Positions 17,841 to 27,973 of a stretch of DNA of 64,000 nt are shown piece after piece. Location of the stretch: the NCBI RefSeq assembly GCF_021209385.1, contig NZ_JAJOIL010000022.1, positions 58,264 through 122,263 of the forward strand, in the 5' to 3' direction. The notes below the pieces were generated by a model. The model had not been told where the DNA came from, made no database searches, and saw only the letters and a program-made list of their open reading frames with translations. Each line of letters begins with the position of its first letter. Positions within the stretch are counted from its first letter, which is position 1. The position numbers and the translations under genes are program-made. Origin of the DNA: Seleniivibrio sp. (GTDB lineage Bacteria > Chrysiogenota > Deferribacteres > Deferribacterales > Geovibrionaceae).

Positions 17841-19730
17841 ATGTTTTTCGTAAAATTTTATAACAGAGAAGTATTAAAGAACTTTCTTCTTCCTGTTCTG
17901 TTTCTGCTTATGCTGGTCGGGTGCGCCTTATCCGGAACAGCAGGCAAAGCCGGTTCGCCGGAAGAGGGAATGATTGTCGGCAAGGCTTACTCACATGGGG
18001 TAAAGAATGATTATCTTGCCGGTCTGCACATCAGAAATGAGTATGTTTCCGGCTGTTCAGACTGCCATGGAAAATCTGTTGATGTGGACGACAGCGAAAC
18101 AGAGCTGAATAAAAGCTGTCGCAACTGCCACGGAACTTATGATGAGTTCAAGGCGAAGATCAAACAGGAACAGAAGGGTCACAAAGGACCTGTAAAGGTC
18201 AGCGGACACGAGGGACACCTGATTGATGTCTCATGCACTGCCTGCCACTCGGGACATTCGGGTTCTTTCCCATACTGTAACTACTGCCATTCATTTGATA
18301 TGAAGATTCCTTTTGCAAAGGCAAAAACGCCCTATGTTCCTGAAAACCTTTCGTATTATTACGATAAAGAGCCTAACCGTGTGGAAACTGCGGATGTCCT
18401 TGTCATCGGTTCCGGAGGTTCAGGGCTTATGGCTGCCGGTGTTGCTGCAAACGCAGGCAAAAAGGTCATTATTGTTGAAAAAATGCCTGTTATCGGAGGA
18501 AGCTCAATCCTTTCCACAGGCGGTATGAACGCCGCAGGTACAAAGATCCAGCATGAAAAAGGAGTTATGAACGACTCTCCGGAAATCATGGTCAAAGATA
18601 CCCTTGCCATCGGTAAAACAAACGACGTGGCTCTTGTGCGTATCCTCGCGGAGAGATCAAACGAAGCTCTGGAATGGTTCATAAATGCCGGAGCGAATCT
18701 CACTCTTAACCCCAAAGTCAAAACCGGGGGTACAACCGTTCCCCGTTCACACTATACCGAAACAGGCGCCATCGGTCAGTATATGATCCCTATATTGCTG
18801 AAAGAACTGCGCAAAACCGGTAATGATGTCAGAACGAACAGTAAAGCGGTAATGCTTAAAACTGATGCAGACGGCAGGGTCACAGGCGCTTTGATATACG
18901 GAAAGCACAGCGGACTTTATGAAGTGAAGGTGGGTGCGACCATCATTGCGACTGGAAGCTATGCAAACAATCAGGCACTTGTGACACAATATAATCCCCA
19001 GCTTAAGGATATCATAACCACAGCCCAGCCCGGTTCGCACGGCGACGGCGTTGTTATGGCTGAAAAGATCGGGGCGAAAGCCATTAATATGGAGAACGTT
19101 CAGATACACCCCAACGCAGCCGCAGGTACGTCTATTATGGTCACACAGAATATGAGGATAGGCGGCGGTATTCTGGTCAACAAGTCTGGAAAACGCTTTA
19201 TGGACGATCTGGCTCCCAGAAACAAAATGGGTGAAGAGATACTCCGGCAGGAAGGTCAGTCAGTATTTCTGATATATGACGACAACGTGGCAAAACTCCG
19301 CAAAAAAGTTCATGAGGGTTATATCCATCTCAATTTTGTAACAACTGCGTCAACTCCCGAAGAGATGGCTAAAAAGCTTGGACTTCCGGTTGACGCTTTT
19401 GTCAGTACCATGAAGAACTACGCTCTATTTTACAAAAATCAGAAAGATACTGATTTCAACAGACCTACCATATCCGAACCTCTGACCAACGGAAATCTCT
19501 ACGCGATAGAGGTTATTCCGGGTATCGGAGGTACACTCGGCGGTGTGGCTGTAAACACCAAGATGCAGGTTCTTGACGAGAACAACCAGCCTATCAAAGG
19601 TCTTTACGCATCCGGCGAAGTTGTCGGCGGATGGCACGGAGAGGATCGTTACGGCGGCAACGCAGTTGCGGGGAACCTTGTTTTCGGCAGGCTTTCAGCA
19701 GAAAGCGCGATGGAATCACTTGGGAAATAG
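17841..19730 (+). CDS. Flavocytochrome c3 (tetraheme + FAD fumarate reductase family), predicted lipoprotein
   Basis: Lipobox LMLVGC; CSDCH, CRNCH, CTACH, CNYCH; FAD domain VLVIGSGGSGLMAAGVAANAG; HGEDRYGGNAVAG. Confidence 0.9.
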   Translation: MFFVKFYNREVLKNFLLPVLFLLMLVGCALSGTAGKAGSPEEGMIVGKAYSHGVKNDYLAGLHIRNEYVSGCSDCHGKSVDVDDSETELNKSCRNCHGTYDEFKAKIKQEQKGHKGPVKVSGHEGHLIDVSCTACHSGHSGSFPYCNYCHSFDMKIPFAKAKTPYVPENLSYYYDKEPNRVETADVLVIGSGGSGLMAAGVAANAGKKVIIVEKMPVIGGSSILSTGGMNAAGTKIQHEKGVMNDSPEIMVKDTLAIGKTNDVALVRILAERSNEALEWFINAGANLTLNPKVKTGGTTVPRSHYTETGAIGQYMIPILLKELRKTGNDVRTNSKAVMLKTDADGRVTGALIYGKHSGLYEVKVGATIIATGSYANNQALVTQYNPQLKDIITTAQPGSHGDGVVMAEKIGAKAINMENVQIHPNAAAGTSIMVTQNMRIGGGILVNKSGKRFMDDLAPRNKMGEEILRQEGQSVFLIYDDNVAKLRKKVHEGYIHLNFVTTASTPEEMAKKLGLPVDAFVSTMKNYALFYKNQKDTDFNRPTISEPLTNGNLYAIEVIPGIGGTLGGVAVNTKMQVLDENNQPIKGLYASGEVVGGWHGEDRYGGNAVAGNLVFGRLSAESAMESLGK

Positions 19731-19741
19731 TTTAATGTCAG

Positions 19742-19764
19742 GGGGAACCGAAAGGTTCCCCTTT
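19742..19764 (+). terminator. Terminator after flavocytochrome c3
   Basis: ggggaaccgaaaggttcccctttg. Confidence 0.7.
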
Positions 19765-19842
19765 GATTAGCAGAGCGTACTTTACCAACAGTCCGGTATT
19801 TCGCCGGATAAACCTAAAAATAAGCAACATAATAATTTACGT

Positions 19843-19881
19843 CAGGTATCAGATTAAGCCATAATCATGGTATCAGTTTGG
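19843..19881 (-). promoter_or_regulatory. 24-bp-spaced direct-repeat operator upstream of MFS gene
   Basis: GGTATCAG at 19845 and 19869 (CTGATACC on the minus strand). Confidence 0.5.
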
Positions 19882-20009
19882 TTTTGTGTTTGTATTATGT
19901 TGGTTTCAAAAGAATTTCTTGATTAAACCCTTTGCCGGGAAAATATAATAATCTAATTTAAATACCTGAAGAAAAATATATAATAAATAAAAACAATGAC
20001 GGCGTGATT

Positions 20010-21173
20010 ATGAATAATAATAAGTTTCTTTCAAGGGACTTACTGCTCTTATTTTGCTCGATGTCCATGTCTTTTTTCGTTGAGTACAGCATAATAGCAG
20101 TATTTCCGGTTTATATTTCGGAGAATCTCCATTACGGCAGGAGCTATGTCGGGCTTTTTATAGGTATTTTTTCTGTTTCGGCACTGGTTATTAAGTTTTT
20201 TACAGGTTACATAGCAGACAGAACGGGAAGAATGGTGGTTTTGACCGCCGGACTTATCCTGTGTCTTATCTGTTCCGGTTTTTATGCGTTTACGACAATG
20301 TTCACGGCTTTGGTTTTTGTTCGTCTCGCACAGGGTGCCGGCTCCGGTGCCATACGGGCGGTATATCCTGCCATTACCGTCGACATCGTAGGCAAACATA
20401 ACGCGGGCAAAGGTATCGGTTTCATAGGGCTGACAGGTATGATGGGTATGGTAGTTGCTTCGCCGATAGTTTTTTATTTTCTGGAACACATTGACTATGA
20501 AATGCTTTTTATGACTTTGTGTATCATTCTCTGCCTGTCTCTGGTTCCTGTGATGTTCATGCGTGTTCCGAAGATAATCCTGCCTTCGAGGAAGTTGACA
20601 CTCGCCAGTTTTCTTGAATACAGGGTGCTTATGCCCGCATTTCTCCGGTTTATAGTCAGCATCTGGCACGGGCTTTTTGTTTCATACGCGGTGCTTCATG
20701 CCCGTCATTCCGGCATAGCCAACGCAGGTGTGGTTCTTACGGCTTATGCTCTGGGCAATATCATAATGCGTCCTATTGCCGGCTATGTCTTTGACAAAAG
20801 GTCTCCGGGGGTAATCGCATGGCTTGCCTATTCCCTTCTTTTGGTCGGTTACTGCATTTTTGCAGTATCGACAGAGTATTTCGGGATAGTTTCGGGAGCC
20901 TTTATCATAGGAATGGGAGCCGGAATAGAGCATACCATGATGCCCACCATAGCCGCGAAGATAGTTGATAAGGCGTCACTGGGAAGGGCAAACTCAACTC
21001 TTGAGTGTGCTTTTTCTCTCGGCATAGTCACAGGAGCTGTTTTCTGCGGAAAGGCAACAGAGTCGATTCCGTTTGATAAACTGTTCATCTCCGTTGGGCT
21101 GTTGAATATAATTCCTGCGGTTCTGTTTTATGTTTTCGTTCTTAAAATTTACGACAGGCACTTTGAAAAATAA
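20010..21173 (+). CDS. MFS transporter
   Basis: 389 aa, TM segments; GYIADRTGRM motif. Confidence 0.85.
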   Translation: MNNNKFLSRDLLLLFCSMSMSFFVEYSIIAVFPVYISENLHYGRSYVGLFIGIFSVSALVIKFFTGYIADRTGRMVVLTAGLILCLICSGFYAFTTMFTALVFVRLAQGAGSGAIRAVYPAITVDIVGKHNAGKGIGFIGLTGMMGMVVASPIVFYFLEHIDYEMLFMTLCIILCLSLVPVMFMRVPKIILPSRKLTLASFLEYRVLMPAFLRFIVSIWHGLFVSYAVLHARHSGIANAGVVLTAYALGNIIMRPIAGYVFDKRSPGVIAWLAYSLLLVGYCIFAVSTEYFGIVSGAFIIGMGAGIEHTMMPTIAAKIVDKASLGRANSTLECAFSLGIVTGAVFCGKATESIPFDKLFISVGLLNIIPAVLFYVFVLKIYDRHFEK

Positions 21174-21176
21174 GAA

Positions 21177-21199
21177 GGTCCCGCTCCGCAGCGGGACCA
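21177..21199. terminator. Bidirectional terminator between convergent genes
   Basis: ggtcccgctccgcagcgggacc. Confidence 0.65.
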
Positions 21200-21215
21200 A
21201 AGATAATGAGATGTA

Positions 21216-22691
21216 TTAAAGCTTCAGCTTCGCGGCGTTGCGCCCTGCGATGCGTCCCATTGTCATAGCGTTTGCCAGTGGCAGACCTACTGAATAGTAT
21301 TCGTGGTGGAAAACTCCGCCAGCACATTCGCCTGCTGCGTAAAGACCTTTTATAACGCGACCATCCGCCTGCATAACCTGAGCGTCGGTGTTGATGTTGA
21401 TACCGCCGAAAGTGAGCGTAATGCCGGGCATCAGGGGATAAAATGCGTAGTAGGGACCTTTTTCAAGTTTAATTGCGCTGTTTGTTTTCTGGGGAACGAG
21501 GTTGATTGCTGTTCCATCCGGTTTAACAGCGGCATTGTAGTCCTGAACGGTTTTCATGAACTCGTCTTTGGGAACGTTGATCTTTTCGGCAAGCCCTTCA
21601 AGGGTATCCGCCTGAACGTAAGGAATTTTGTTAGTATCGAAAAGTTTGACCATTACGTCGATGGCGCCGAATTTTGTTCTCATTTCAGAGTCGAAGACCA
21701 TCGCGGCCGTCTGCATGGGCTGGTTGAGCAGAACGGGGCAAACGTAGCCGTATCCGAGACCTTCGTCGATATATCTTTTACCCTTAACGTTTATCATAAG
21801 ACCATACTGAACGATGTATGAAGGGTTACCGGCGTGAGGATTCACAGGGCTTACGTTTGCAAGCATGATTGATTCGGAACCCCCCATTCTCACGAGACCA
21901 GCACCGATTTCTTTTGCCATCAAATGACCGTCGCCGGTGTTGCCCTGAGAACCTCTGTACCATGCTTCGTCTGCGTCGGGACCGACGTACATTTCAAGCA
22001 TTTCCTTGTTTCTGGCATAGCCGCCTGTTCCAAGAACCACTTTACCCATGTAGTCCACAAGTCCCGCTTTTGTTTCTGCTCTCACGCCGATAACTTCGCC
22101 TTTATCATTAAGAAGAAGCTGTCTTGCTTTTGTGTCACAGTGTATCTGACCTTTAAGTTTTTGCTGGTAAGCCTCTCTGAGTTTTGCCAGAACCACGCGC
22201 ATGTTTCTGTACATTCCGGGGTCAAAGATAACAGATTTAGCTTTTTTTCCGGGGCGGTACATAGGGTCGGGTGCTGTGGGACCATAGCTTCTTATCCAGC
22301 GTGTGTTCTCAAGGCTGTTTTCAGCGATAACTTTCATTATCTCCTTGTTTCCTCTGCCGAGGCTCGCCTTGTCTATCTCTTCAAAGAATATCTGTTTGGA
22401 TTCAGGGGTGTCTTCTGACGCAACACCTATTGAACCGCCTGAAAATTTTGTACTGCCGCCGATCTCTTCGAGGGGCAGTTTTTCGATCATGATGGTTTTA
22501 ACGCCGAGCTCTGCCGCCTGAAGAGCGGCACATGTTGCCGCCATACCGGAACCGACCACGATAACGTCAGCCTTGATCTTCTTTTTAGGTTCGGGAAGGA
22601 TAGTGGCATGCGCAGCCGGAATACCTGCTGCTGCGAATATTCCTGCGCTTGCTCCTACTGTTTTAATAAAGTCTCTTCTGGAAAAATTCAT
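21216..22691 (-). CDS. Tat-exported flavocytochrome-c-family FAD reductase
   Basis: Twin-arginine signal MNFSRRDFIKTVGASAG; VIVVGSGMAATCAALQAAELG; GLYAAGECAGGVFHHEYY. Confidence 0.85.
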   Translation of the reverse strand: MNFSRRDFIKTVGASAGIFAAAGIPAAHATILPEPKKKIKADVIVVGSGMAATCAALQAAELGVKTIMIEKLPLEEIGGSTKFSGGSIGVASEDTPESKQIFFEEIDKASLGRGNKEIMKVIAENSLENTRWIRSYGPTAPDPMYRPGKKAKSVIFDPGMYRNMRVVLAKLREAYQQKLKGQIHCDTKARQLLLNDKGEVIGVRAETKAGLVDYMGKVVLGTGGYARNKEMLEMYVGPDADEAWYRGSQGNTGDGHLMAKEIGAGLVRMGGSESIMLANVSPVNPHAGNPSYIVQYGLMINVKGKRYIDEGLGYGYVCPVLLNQPMQTAAMVFDSEMRTKFGAIDVMVKLFDTNKIPYVQADTLEGLAEKINVPKDEFMKTVQDYNAAVKPDGTAINLVPQKTNSAIKLEKGPYYAFYPLMPGITLTFGGININTDAQVMQADGRVIKGLYAAGECAGGVFHHEYYSVGLPLANAMTMGRIAGRNAAKLKL

Positions 22692-22757
22692 TGAGAACCT
22701 CCTGTTATTATAAAAACACAAGTTTGATGCCTAATAAATATCTCCTGCGTGGCTGTG

Positions 22758-22798
22758 CCACAAGTTACAGAACAGAGTATATGAATGGTTACAGATTT
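22758..22798 (-). promoter_or_regulatory. 24-bp-spaced direct-repeat operator upstream of the Tat flavoprotein
   Basis: minus strand AAATCTGTAACCATTCATATACTCTGTTCTGTAACTTGT; CTGTAAC twice, spaced 24 bp. Confidence 0.7.
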
Positions 22799-22965
22799 CA
22801 GCCGGATATAAGAAACGGTTATTTGGCTTTTAATAGGCGCGAAAAGACACGTTTTATAAATCAATGACTAAGCGGTGTTTTAATCTGTGACCATTGTTTT
22901 CCGCAGTATTGAGGGGTGTTTCAGAACTTTACGCATAGATCGGCTGTTTTTTGCGGTACCTGACA

Positions 22966-23004
22966 AAACTGTGACCTTTATTACAAGGCAATCTGTAACT
23001 TGTT
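22966..23004 (+). promoter_or_regulatory. 24-bp-spaced direct-repeat operator upstream of porin
   Basis: AACTGTGACCTTTATTACAAGGCAATCTGTAACTTGTT; CTGTGAC at 22969 and CTGTAAC at 22993; extra half-site AATCTGTGACCATT at 22882. Confidence 0.7.
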
Positions 23005-23064
23005 GATTTGTCGGGAATACTTGATTCTTTCCATATCAGATTTCCGTATTATAAAGGAGGAAAC

Positions 23065-24303
23065 ATGAAAACCAGATTGTATTTTTTAGTTTTAATTATT
23101 CTTATCACGGCAATGCAGGCATTTGCCGCGACAAACATCAAAGAGATGTTTGAAGAGGGAACGGGTTCAGTTGAGATACGGACACTCTATTTCAACAGAA
23201 CATTCAACAGCAGCAAGGCTGATATGGAGGATCAGGCGATAGGAGGTATGTTCCATTATAAAACAGCTCCTCTTAAAGGCGTATCCTTCGGCGTTGGTTT
23301 CTATACTTCAAACGATATCAACAGTGATGACGATGACGATGTTTACGGCAACCTTGCAAAAGGTTCCGACGGAAGCCACGAAAGCTATACCAAAATGGCT
23401 GAATACTTTGTACAGGGCGATTGGTTTGACACCACCATACGCTACGGAGCACAGGAAATTGTGACTCCGTTTGTAAATAAATACGACTTCCGTATGTCTC
23501 CTAAAACTTACAAAGGTCTCGCAGTCGTTAACAGATCAGTTGAAAACCTTGAAGCTTCACTGTATTACATCACAGATTTTATGGATAACAACTCTTTGGA
23601 CTATGTTGATGCGGGTTATTCGTTTAATAAAAATATGGATGACAACCCTCTTTATGCGGCAGGTCTTAAATATTCGGCAGAGGTAAGCGAATCTTTCAAA
23701 ATTATTCCTCAGGCATGGTATTATACAATGCAGGACGGATTTGCTTTCACTTACGGCAATGTTGAGTTTACAGGTGCCTCTCCTTTAGGTAAATATTCTG
23801 TGAAACCCTCCTATCTTTCACAGAAGGCTATAGGTTCAAAAGACGGCGGTGATCTTGACACATATCAGTACGGTGTTGCGGGCAACCTGAAAACACACGG
23901 TTTTGACATCAGTCTTTACTATGCCAAAACGGGCGACGATGCTGTATCCGCTCCTTGGGGCAACTCAAAGGTTATCGTTCAGCAGGTACTTGCCTCAACA
24001 AGAGCAGAGGAAAAAGCATATGCCGCAAAAGTGGGATATGATTTTACTAAACTTGGCGCTACCGGACTTTCATTCGCAGTGTTTTATGCAAACTACGATA
24101 CACCGGACTCAGGAGTTAATAAAAGCGATGACCAGAGTGAGACCGACTATGACCTGACATATAAATTCAGTATGCCTGCTTTGAAAGGTCTTTCGCTGAG
24201 AGCAAGATATGCCGATATTGATACAGACGGCGGAACAGACTATGTGGATAAACGTCTGTATGCGGTGTATACTTTCAATTTCGGGGGTAAAGCGGCGAAA
24301 TAA
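23065..24303 (+). CDS. OprD-like outer membrane porin
   Basis: Signal peptide; beta-barrel pattern; APLKGVSFGVGFYTSND; paralog at 26572. Confidence 0.75.
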   Translation: MKTRLYFLVLIILITAMQAFAATNIKEMFEEGTGSVEIRTLYFNRTFNSSKADMEDQAIGGMFHYKTAPLKGVSFGVGFYTSNDINSDDDDDVYGNLAKGSDGSHESYTKMAEYFVQGDWFDTTIRYGAQEIVTPFVNKYDFRMSPKTYKGLAVVNRSVENLEASLYYITDFMDNNSLDYVDAGYSFNKNMDDNPLYAAGLKYSAEVSESFKIIPQAWYYTMQDGFAFTYGNVEFTGASPLGKYSVKPSYLSQKAIGSKDGGDLDTYQYGVAGNLKTHGFDISLYYAKTGDDAVSAPWGNSKVIVQQVLASTRAEEKAYAAKVGYDFTKLGATGLSFAVFYANYDTPDSGVNKSDDQSETDYDLTYKFSMPALKGLSLRARYADIDTDGGTDYVDKRLYAVYTFNFGGKAAK

Positions 24304-24398
24304 GCTTTCCACCTCCCTAAGGTTTTATCTATTATAATCACAAAGGCGGCCCGCGGCAAAGCTTCGGGCTGCCAAACTTTTTAATATAGGAGGTAGCT

Positions 24399-25862
24399 GT
24401 GTTCAGTAACTGGAATCCGGACAGAGGATCGGAGACTCCTCTTTATATGCAGTTGGCAAGCTATCTTCGTTCCGAAATCATCGACGGGAGAATACTCCCC
24501 GAAACAAAGCTTCCTTCGCTTTCTGTTATGCAGAACGTTTTTGCAGTCAGCAGGAACACCTGCATCAACGCTTTGGAACAGATAAGCAGTGAAGGACTCA
24601 TTGAGATCAGTCCAAAGAAAAAACCTGTTGTTATCTATACAACAAATAATCTGCCGTCCAGCTCGTCACCCGACTGGTTCCGGTATATCAAACACGGAAA
24701 ACATTTTCCCACGGACGAACACTACCACAGACTAAGCTATCTCAGAGGTCAGGCGGGGCTTATCAACACCTATGAAATGAGACTGGGCAAAGAGTTCCAT
24801 CCGGAAGTTCCGGTTAATGAGGCTCTGGCGAAGGTGTCAAAGAAGATATCCGGTCTGTATCACCACAGTTTTTTCGATGTCAAAGGTATCCCTATGGTGC
24901 GCGAACTGGTCTGTTCTGCTGTCAGGGAATACGGTATAGAGGCAGACCCGTCTCAGGTGCTTCTGACATCCGGTCCCATGAACGCAATGACCCTTATCTG
25001 CAAAGGGCTTTTGTCAATAGGTACAAACGTTTTTACCGTGTCCCCCAATTCACTTAAACCTATGAACTTTTTCAACACGTTCGGTCTGAATGTAATCAAT
25101 GTGAATCAGGACAGCGGCGGAATAAATATTGAGGATCTGAAATCAAAGACACATAAGGCGAGGGGCGGGATACTGCATGTCAACCCTGTTGCCTTCTGGC
25201 CTAACATGCTTACCATGTCCGACCAGAGAATAAAAGATGTGTTCTCGCTCTGTTCTGCAAAAAAGCTTCCTGTGATGGAAAACGATATGATGCGGGAATA
25301 CTGGCTTGTTAAAGAACCTCCCGTTCCTTTGAAGGCATATGACAAAAGCGGTGTTTGCATCTATATTTACTCTTTTACCCGTCCTCTGATCCCCGGTCTG
25401 CGCATGGCGGCTATCATCGCTCCTTCGCAGGTCATTAATCAGCTTGCTGATGTAAAGCTTCAGAGCGAATGGGGAACTGATACCATAAGTCAGCTTACGT
25501 TCGGTGAGCTCATTTCGGAAAATCTTTTCAAAAACTATATGGGCAGCATCAGACCGGCTCTTCTTGAACGGAGAGACGAGGTTGATCTCCTTATGCAGAG
25601 GTATCTCGGCGATATAGCAACATGGAAGAAAGAGGACTGCGGACTGAATTTCTGGATCAGATTCAACAGCGATATTGATACGAGCAGCCTTGCATGTGAA
25701 AAAGAGGGTATTCTGATATATTCCGGCGCTCTGGCGGGCAACAGCTACAGGAATTGTCTGTGGCTCTGCTACTCATGCATATCGATAACGGAAATGGAGA
25801 CTGTGCTTATGGTTATTTCCCGTCTGGCAAAATCCGCCATCTCAAAAATGAAAACCGACTGA
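24399..25862 (+). CDS. MocR/GntR-like regulator: wHTH + aminotransferase-fold domain lacking the PLP lysine
   Basis: GntR-type N-terminus (ETPLYMQLASYLRSEIIDGRILPETKLPS); fold-type I AAT region; SFTRPLIPGLR in place of SFSKxxxPGLR. Confidence 0.85.
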   Translation: MFSNWNPDRGSETPLYMQLASYLRSEIIDGRILPETKLPSLSVMQNVFAVSRNTCINALEQISSEGLIEISPKKKPVVIYTTNNLPSSSSPDWFRYIKHGKHFPTDEHYHRLSYLRGQAGLINTYEMRLGKEFHPEVPVNEALAKVSKKISGLYHHSFFDVKGIPMVRELVCSAVREYGIEADPSQVLLTSGPMNAMTLICKGLLSIGTNVFTVSPNSLKPMNFFNTFGLNVINVNQDSGGINIEDLKSKTHKARGGILHVNPVAFWPNMLTMSDQRIKDVFSLCSAKKLPVMENDMMREYWLVKEPPVPLKAYDKSGVCIYIYSFTRPLIPGLRMAAIIAPSQVINQLADVKLQSEWGTDTISQLTFGELISENLFKNYMGSIRPALLERRDEVDLLMQRYLGDIATWKKEDCGLNFWIRFNSDIDTSSLACEKEGILIYSGALAGNSYRNCLWLCYSCISITEMETVLMVISRLAKSAISKMKTD

Positions 25863-25880
25863 AAAGTGTACATTCTCTGT

Positions 25881-25918
25881 ATCTGTGACCATTAGCGACC
25901 CTGTTTCTGTAACTTGTT
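25881..25918 (+). promoter_or_regulatory. 24-bp-spaced direct-repeat operator upstream of tetraheme cytochrome
   Basis: ATCTGTGACCATTAGCGACCCTGTTTCTGTAACTTGTT; CTGTGAC at 25883 and CTGTAAC at 25907. Confidence 0.7.
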
Positions 25919-25972
25919 CAATTTTTGCATTTGCTATACCGTTTTAATATCAATAATTAATAAGAGGTTGGT

Positions 25973-26362
25973 ATGAAACGGAAATATTATATCTGTCTTT
26001 CGGTCTGCATGGTATTTGTTTTGTTTGCAGCTCTGACTGCTTTTGCAGCAGGGATCAACGAAAAAGCTCAGTATTGTCTTAACTGCCACGGTGATTACAA
26101 AGATCTGGCGGCAAAGGAACCCTTCTACGATAAATTCAACGGAAAGGATTCAAAAAGAGGTATCACAAAGGTCAATCCGCACAGGTACTGGCCCCATGAG
26201 AACGTTAGTGACTCAGGTATTCCGGACTGCACCAAATGCCACACTCCGCACAAAGAGGATATCCAGTCTGCGGCTGAAGTTGTCCGCCCGAACCTTGAAG
26301 CCTGCTATACATGCCATCATATGAAATTGTTCGACAAATGCGATACATGTCACGCTGAATAG
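25973..26362 (+). CDS. Small multiheme cytochrome c (tetraheme)
   Basis: Signal peptide; CLNCH, CTKCH, CYTCH, CDTCH. Confidence 0.85.
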   Translation: MKRKYYICLSVCMVFVLFAALTAFAAGINEKAQYCLNCHGDYKDLAAKEPFYDKFNGKDSKRGITKVNPHRYWPHENVSDSGIPDCTKCHTPHKEDIQSAAEVVRPNLEACYTCHHMKLFDKCDTCHAE

Positions 26363-26383
26363 ATCTGATCTGAAATGTTACAG

Positions 26384-26417
26384 AGCCGCTGCACTGAGAA
26401 GTGCGGCGGTTTTTTCT
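26384..26417 (+). terminator. Terminator after cytochrome gene
   Basis: ccgctgcactgagaagtgcggcggttttttc. Confidence 0.7.
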
Positions 26418-26481
26418 GCTGAAACAGAAATACGGATATCGGATGCCACGCTGAATGGTTTAATGATTTTGTTCTCTTTAT

Positions 26482-26517
26482 ATCTGGTAATCTTCGGACT
26501 ATTTTTCTGGTTATTGT
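26482..26517 (+). promoter_or_regulatory. 23-bp-spaced direct-repeat operator upstream of porin 2
   Basis: ATCTGGTAATCTTCGGACTATTTTTCTGGTTATTG; CTGGTAA at 26484 and CTGGTTA at 26507. Confidence 0.6.
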
Positions 26518-26571
26518 AAGCCTCTCTTAAAAAACAATAAAATTCAAACAATATTTTTAAGGAGGTTTTAC

Positions 26572-27828
26572 ATGAGTTCTAAACATTTATCCGGCATGTC
26601 CGGCAGAACAAAGCTGCTGATCGCTGCCGTATGTACCATGTTTTCATTTCAGGCGTTTGCCGCGGACAACATTGCAGACATGTTTCAGGAAACGTCAGTC
26701 GAAGGAAAGTTACTTTATCGTTTTAATGACTTGAAAATGGAAAACTCCACCGATGCTTCAGACAGCGGCATAGGCGGTATTCTGGCTGCAAAAACAGGAA
26801 GCCTTCACGGTGTGAGCCTTGGGGTGACATTCGGCACTGCAAACAATGCTTACAGTGACAAAGACGATTTCTCTTATGGAGTGCTTGGTGACGGCCACCA
26901 GAGCTTTGACTCCATGAAGGAATACTATGTTCAGGGTGAATTGTTTGACACCACCGTAAAATACGGCGCACAACAGATCAGCACCCCCTGGGTAAATGAT
27001 GATATTTATCCTTTCATGCTGCCAATCACATATCGCGGTGCATCACTTGTCAACAAAAGCATCAGCAACACAGAGATTCACGCATACTACATAACAGGTA
27101 TTTCAATGTGGAACGAAAGCGGTTTTAAAGATATCATGGAAACCGCAAATCCTACTGCGGATTCAGAGCCTCTTCTTATCGGCGGTATCAAATACAACCT
27201 GCCTTCCGAAAACCTCAAATTCAGTGCTGAGGGCTGGACATATCACATGGAAAATTTCATTAACAACAACTATGTGAGAACAACAATCGGCACAAAACTC
27301 GGCGAATGGAACGTATACGTTACTCCTTCATATCTGAAACAAAGCTCCACAGGTGATGAAGTCGGCGGCGATTTTGATACTTATCAATATGGCGGTGTGG
27401 CAGGTGTTGACGCTTACGGTTTCAATGCCAGTCTGTACTATGCTAAAACCGGCGACGACAAGATTTTCAGAGGTTGGGGACACAGCGCGGCTGTGCCTGC
27501 TCAGTTCCTTGTTTCAGAAAGAGCCGAAGAAAAAGCTATGATGGCTTATGCAGGTTATGAATTTTCAAAACTTGGTATGCCAGGAGTTTATGCGGCGGTT
27601 ACATACGCTACATTTGATACTCCTGATTCAGGTGTGAATAAAGCATCCGACGCTTCAGAAGTTGACTGGAACTTAATGTATGATTTCAACGATGCTGTAC
27701 TGAAAGGCGCGCTGAACGGTCTTCATCTTGAAGTAAGATATGCTCAGATCGACTATGAAGACGATCCTGACATGACAGAACTTCATGTGATTGCTTCATA
27801 CTCATTTGCATTCGGCGGAAAAAAATAA
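26572..27828 (+). CDS. OprD-like outer membrane porin (paralog of 23065..24303)
   Basis: Signal peptide; shared motifs (FDTYQYG..AG, SLYYAKTGDD, SERAEEKA, TPDSGVNK). Confidence 0.75.
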   Translation: MSSKHLSGMSGRTKLLIAAVCTMFSFQAFAADNIADMFQETSVEGKLLYRFNDLKMENSTDASDSGIGGILAAKTGSLHGVSLGVTFGTANNAYSDKDDFSYGVLGDGHQSFDSMKEYYVQGELFDTTVKYGAQQISTPWVNDDIYPFMLPITYRGASLVNKSISNTEIHAYYITGISMWNESGFKDIMETANPTADSEPLLIGGIKYNLPSENLKFSAEGWTYHMENFINNNYVRTTIGTKLGEWNVYVTPSYLKQSSTGDEVGGDFDTYQYGGVAGVDAYGFNASLYYAKTGDDKIFRGWGHSAAVPAQFLVSERAEEKAMMAYAGYEFSKLGMPGVYAAVTYATFDTPDSGVNKASDASEVDWNLMYDFNDAVLKGALNGLHLEVRYAQIDYEDDPDMTELHVIASYSFAFGGKK

Positions 27829-27879
27829 GCTGAATATCTGATAACAGGGGCGGCGTGTTCATGCCGTCCCTGCTTATTA

Positions 27880-27914
27880 ATCTGGTAAGTCACATTTCTT
27901 TGTTCTGGTTATAT
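27880..27914 (+). promoter_or_regulatory. 23-bp-spaced direct-repeat operator upstream of MFS
   Basis: ATCTGGTAAGTCACATTTCTTTGTTCTGGTTAT; CTGGTAA at 27882 and CTGGTTA at 27905. Confidence 0.6.
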
Positions 27915-27973
27915 TAAATGAATTAAGTCTCCGCTAGAATCATCAAAATCCATTATAAAGCGTGGTTATTATT

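Noticed and set aside
21216-22691. Specific naming as urocanate reductase because of Tyr at the catalytic Arg position
   Set aside because: The other arginine motif (HGxNRxGGN) is absent (HHEYYSVGLP), so substrate cannot be assigned from sequence.
24304-24398. Possible autoregulatory operator upstream of regulator 24399
   Set aside because: Only a GC-rich terminator-like hairpin seen; no CTGTRAC repeats.
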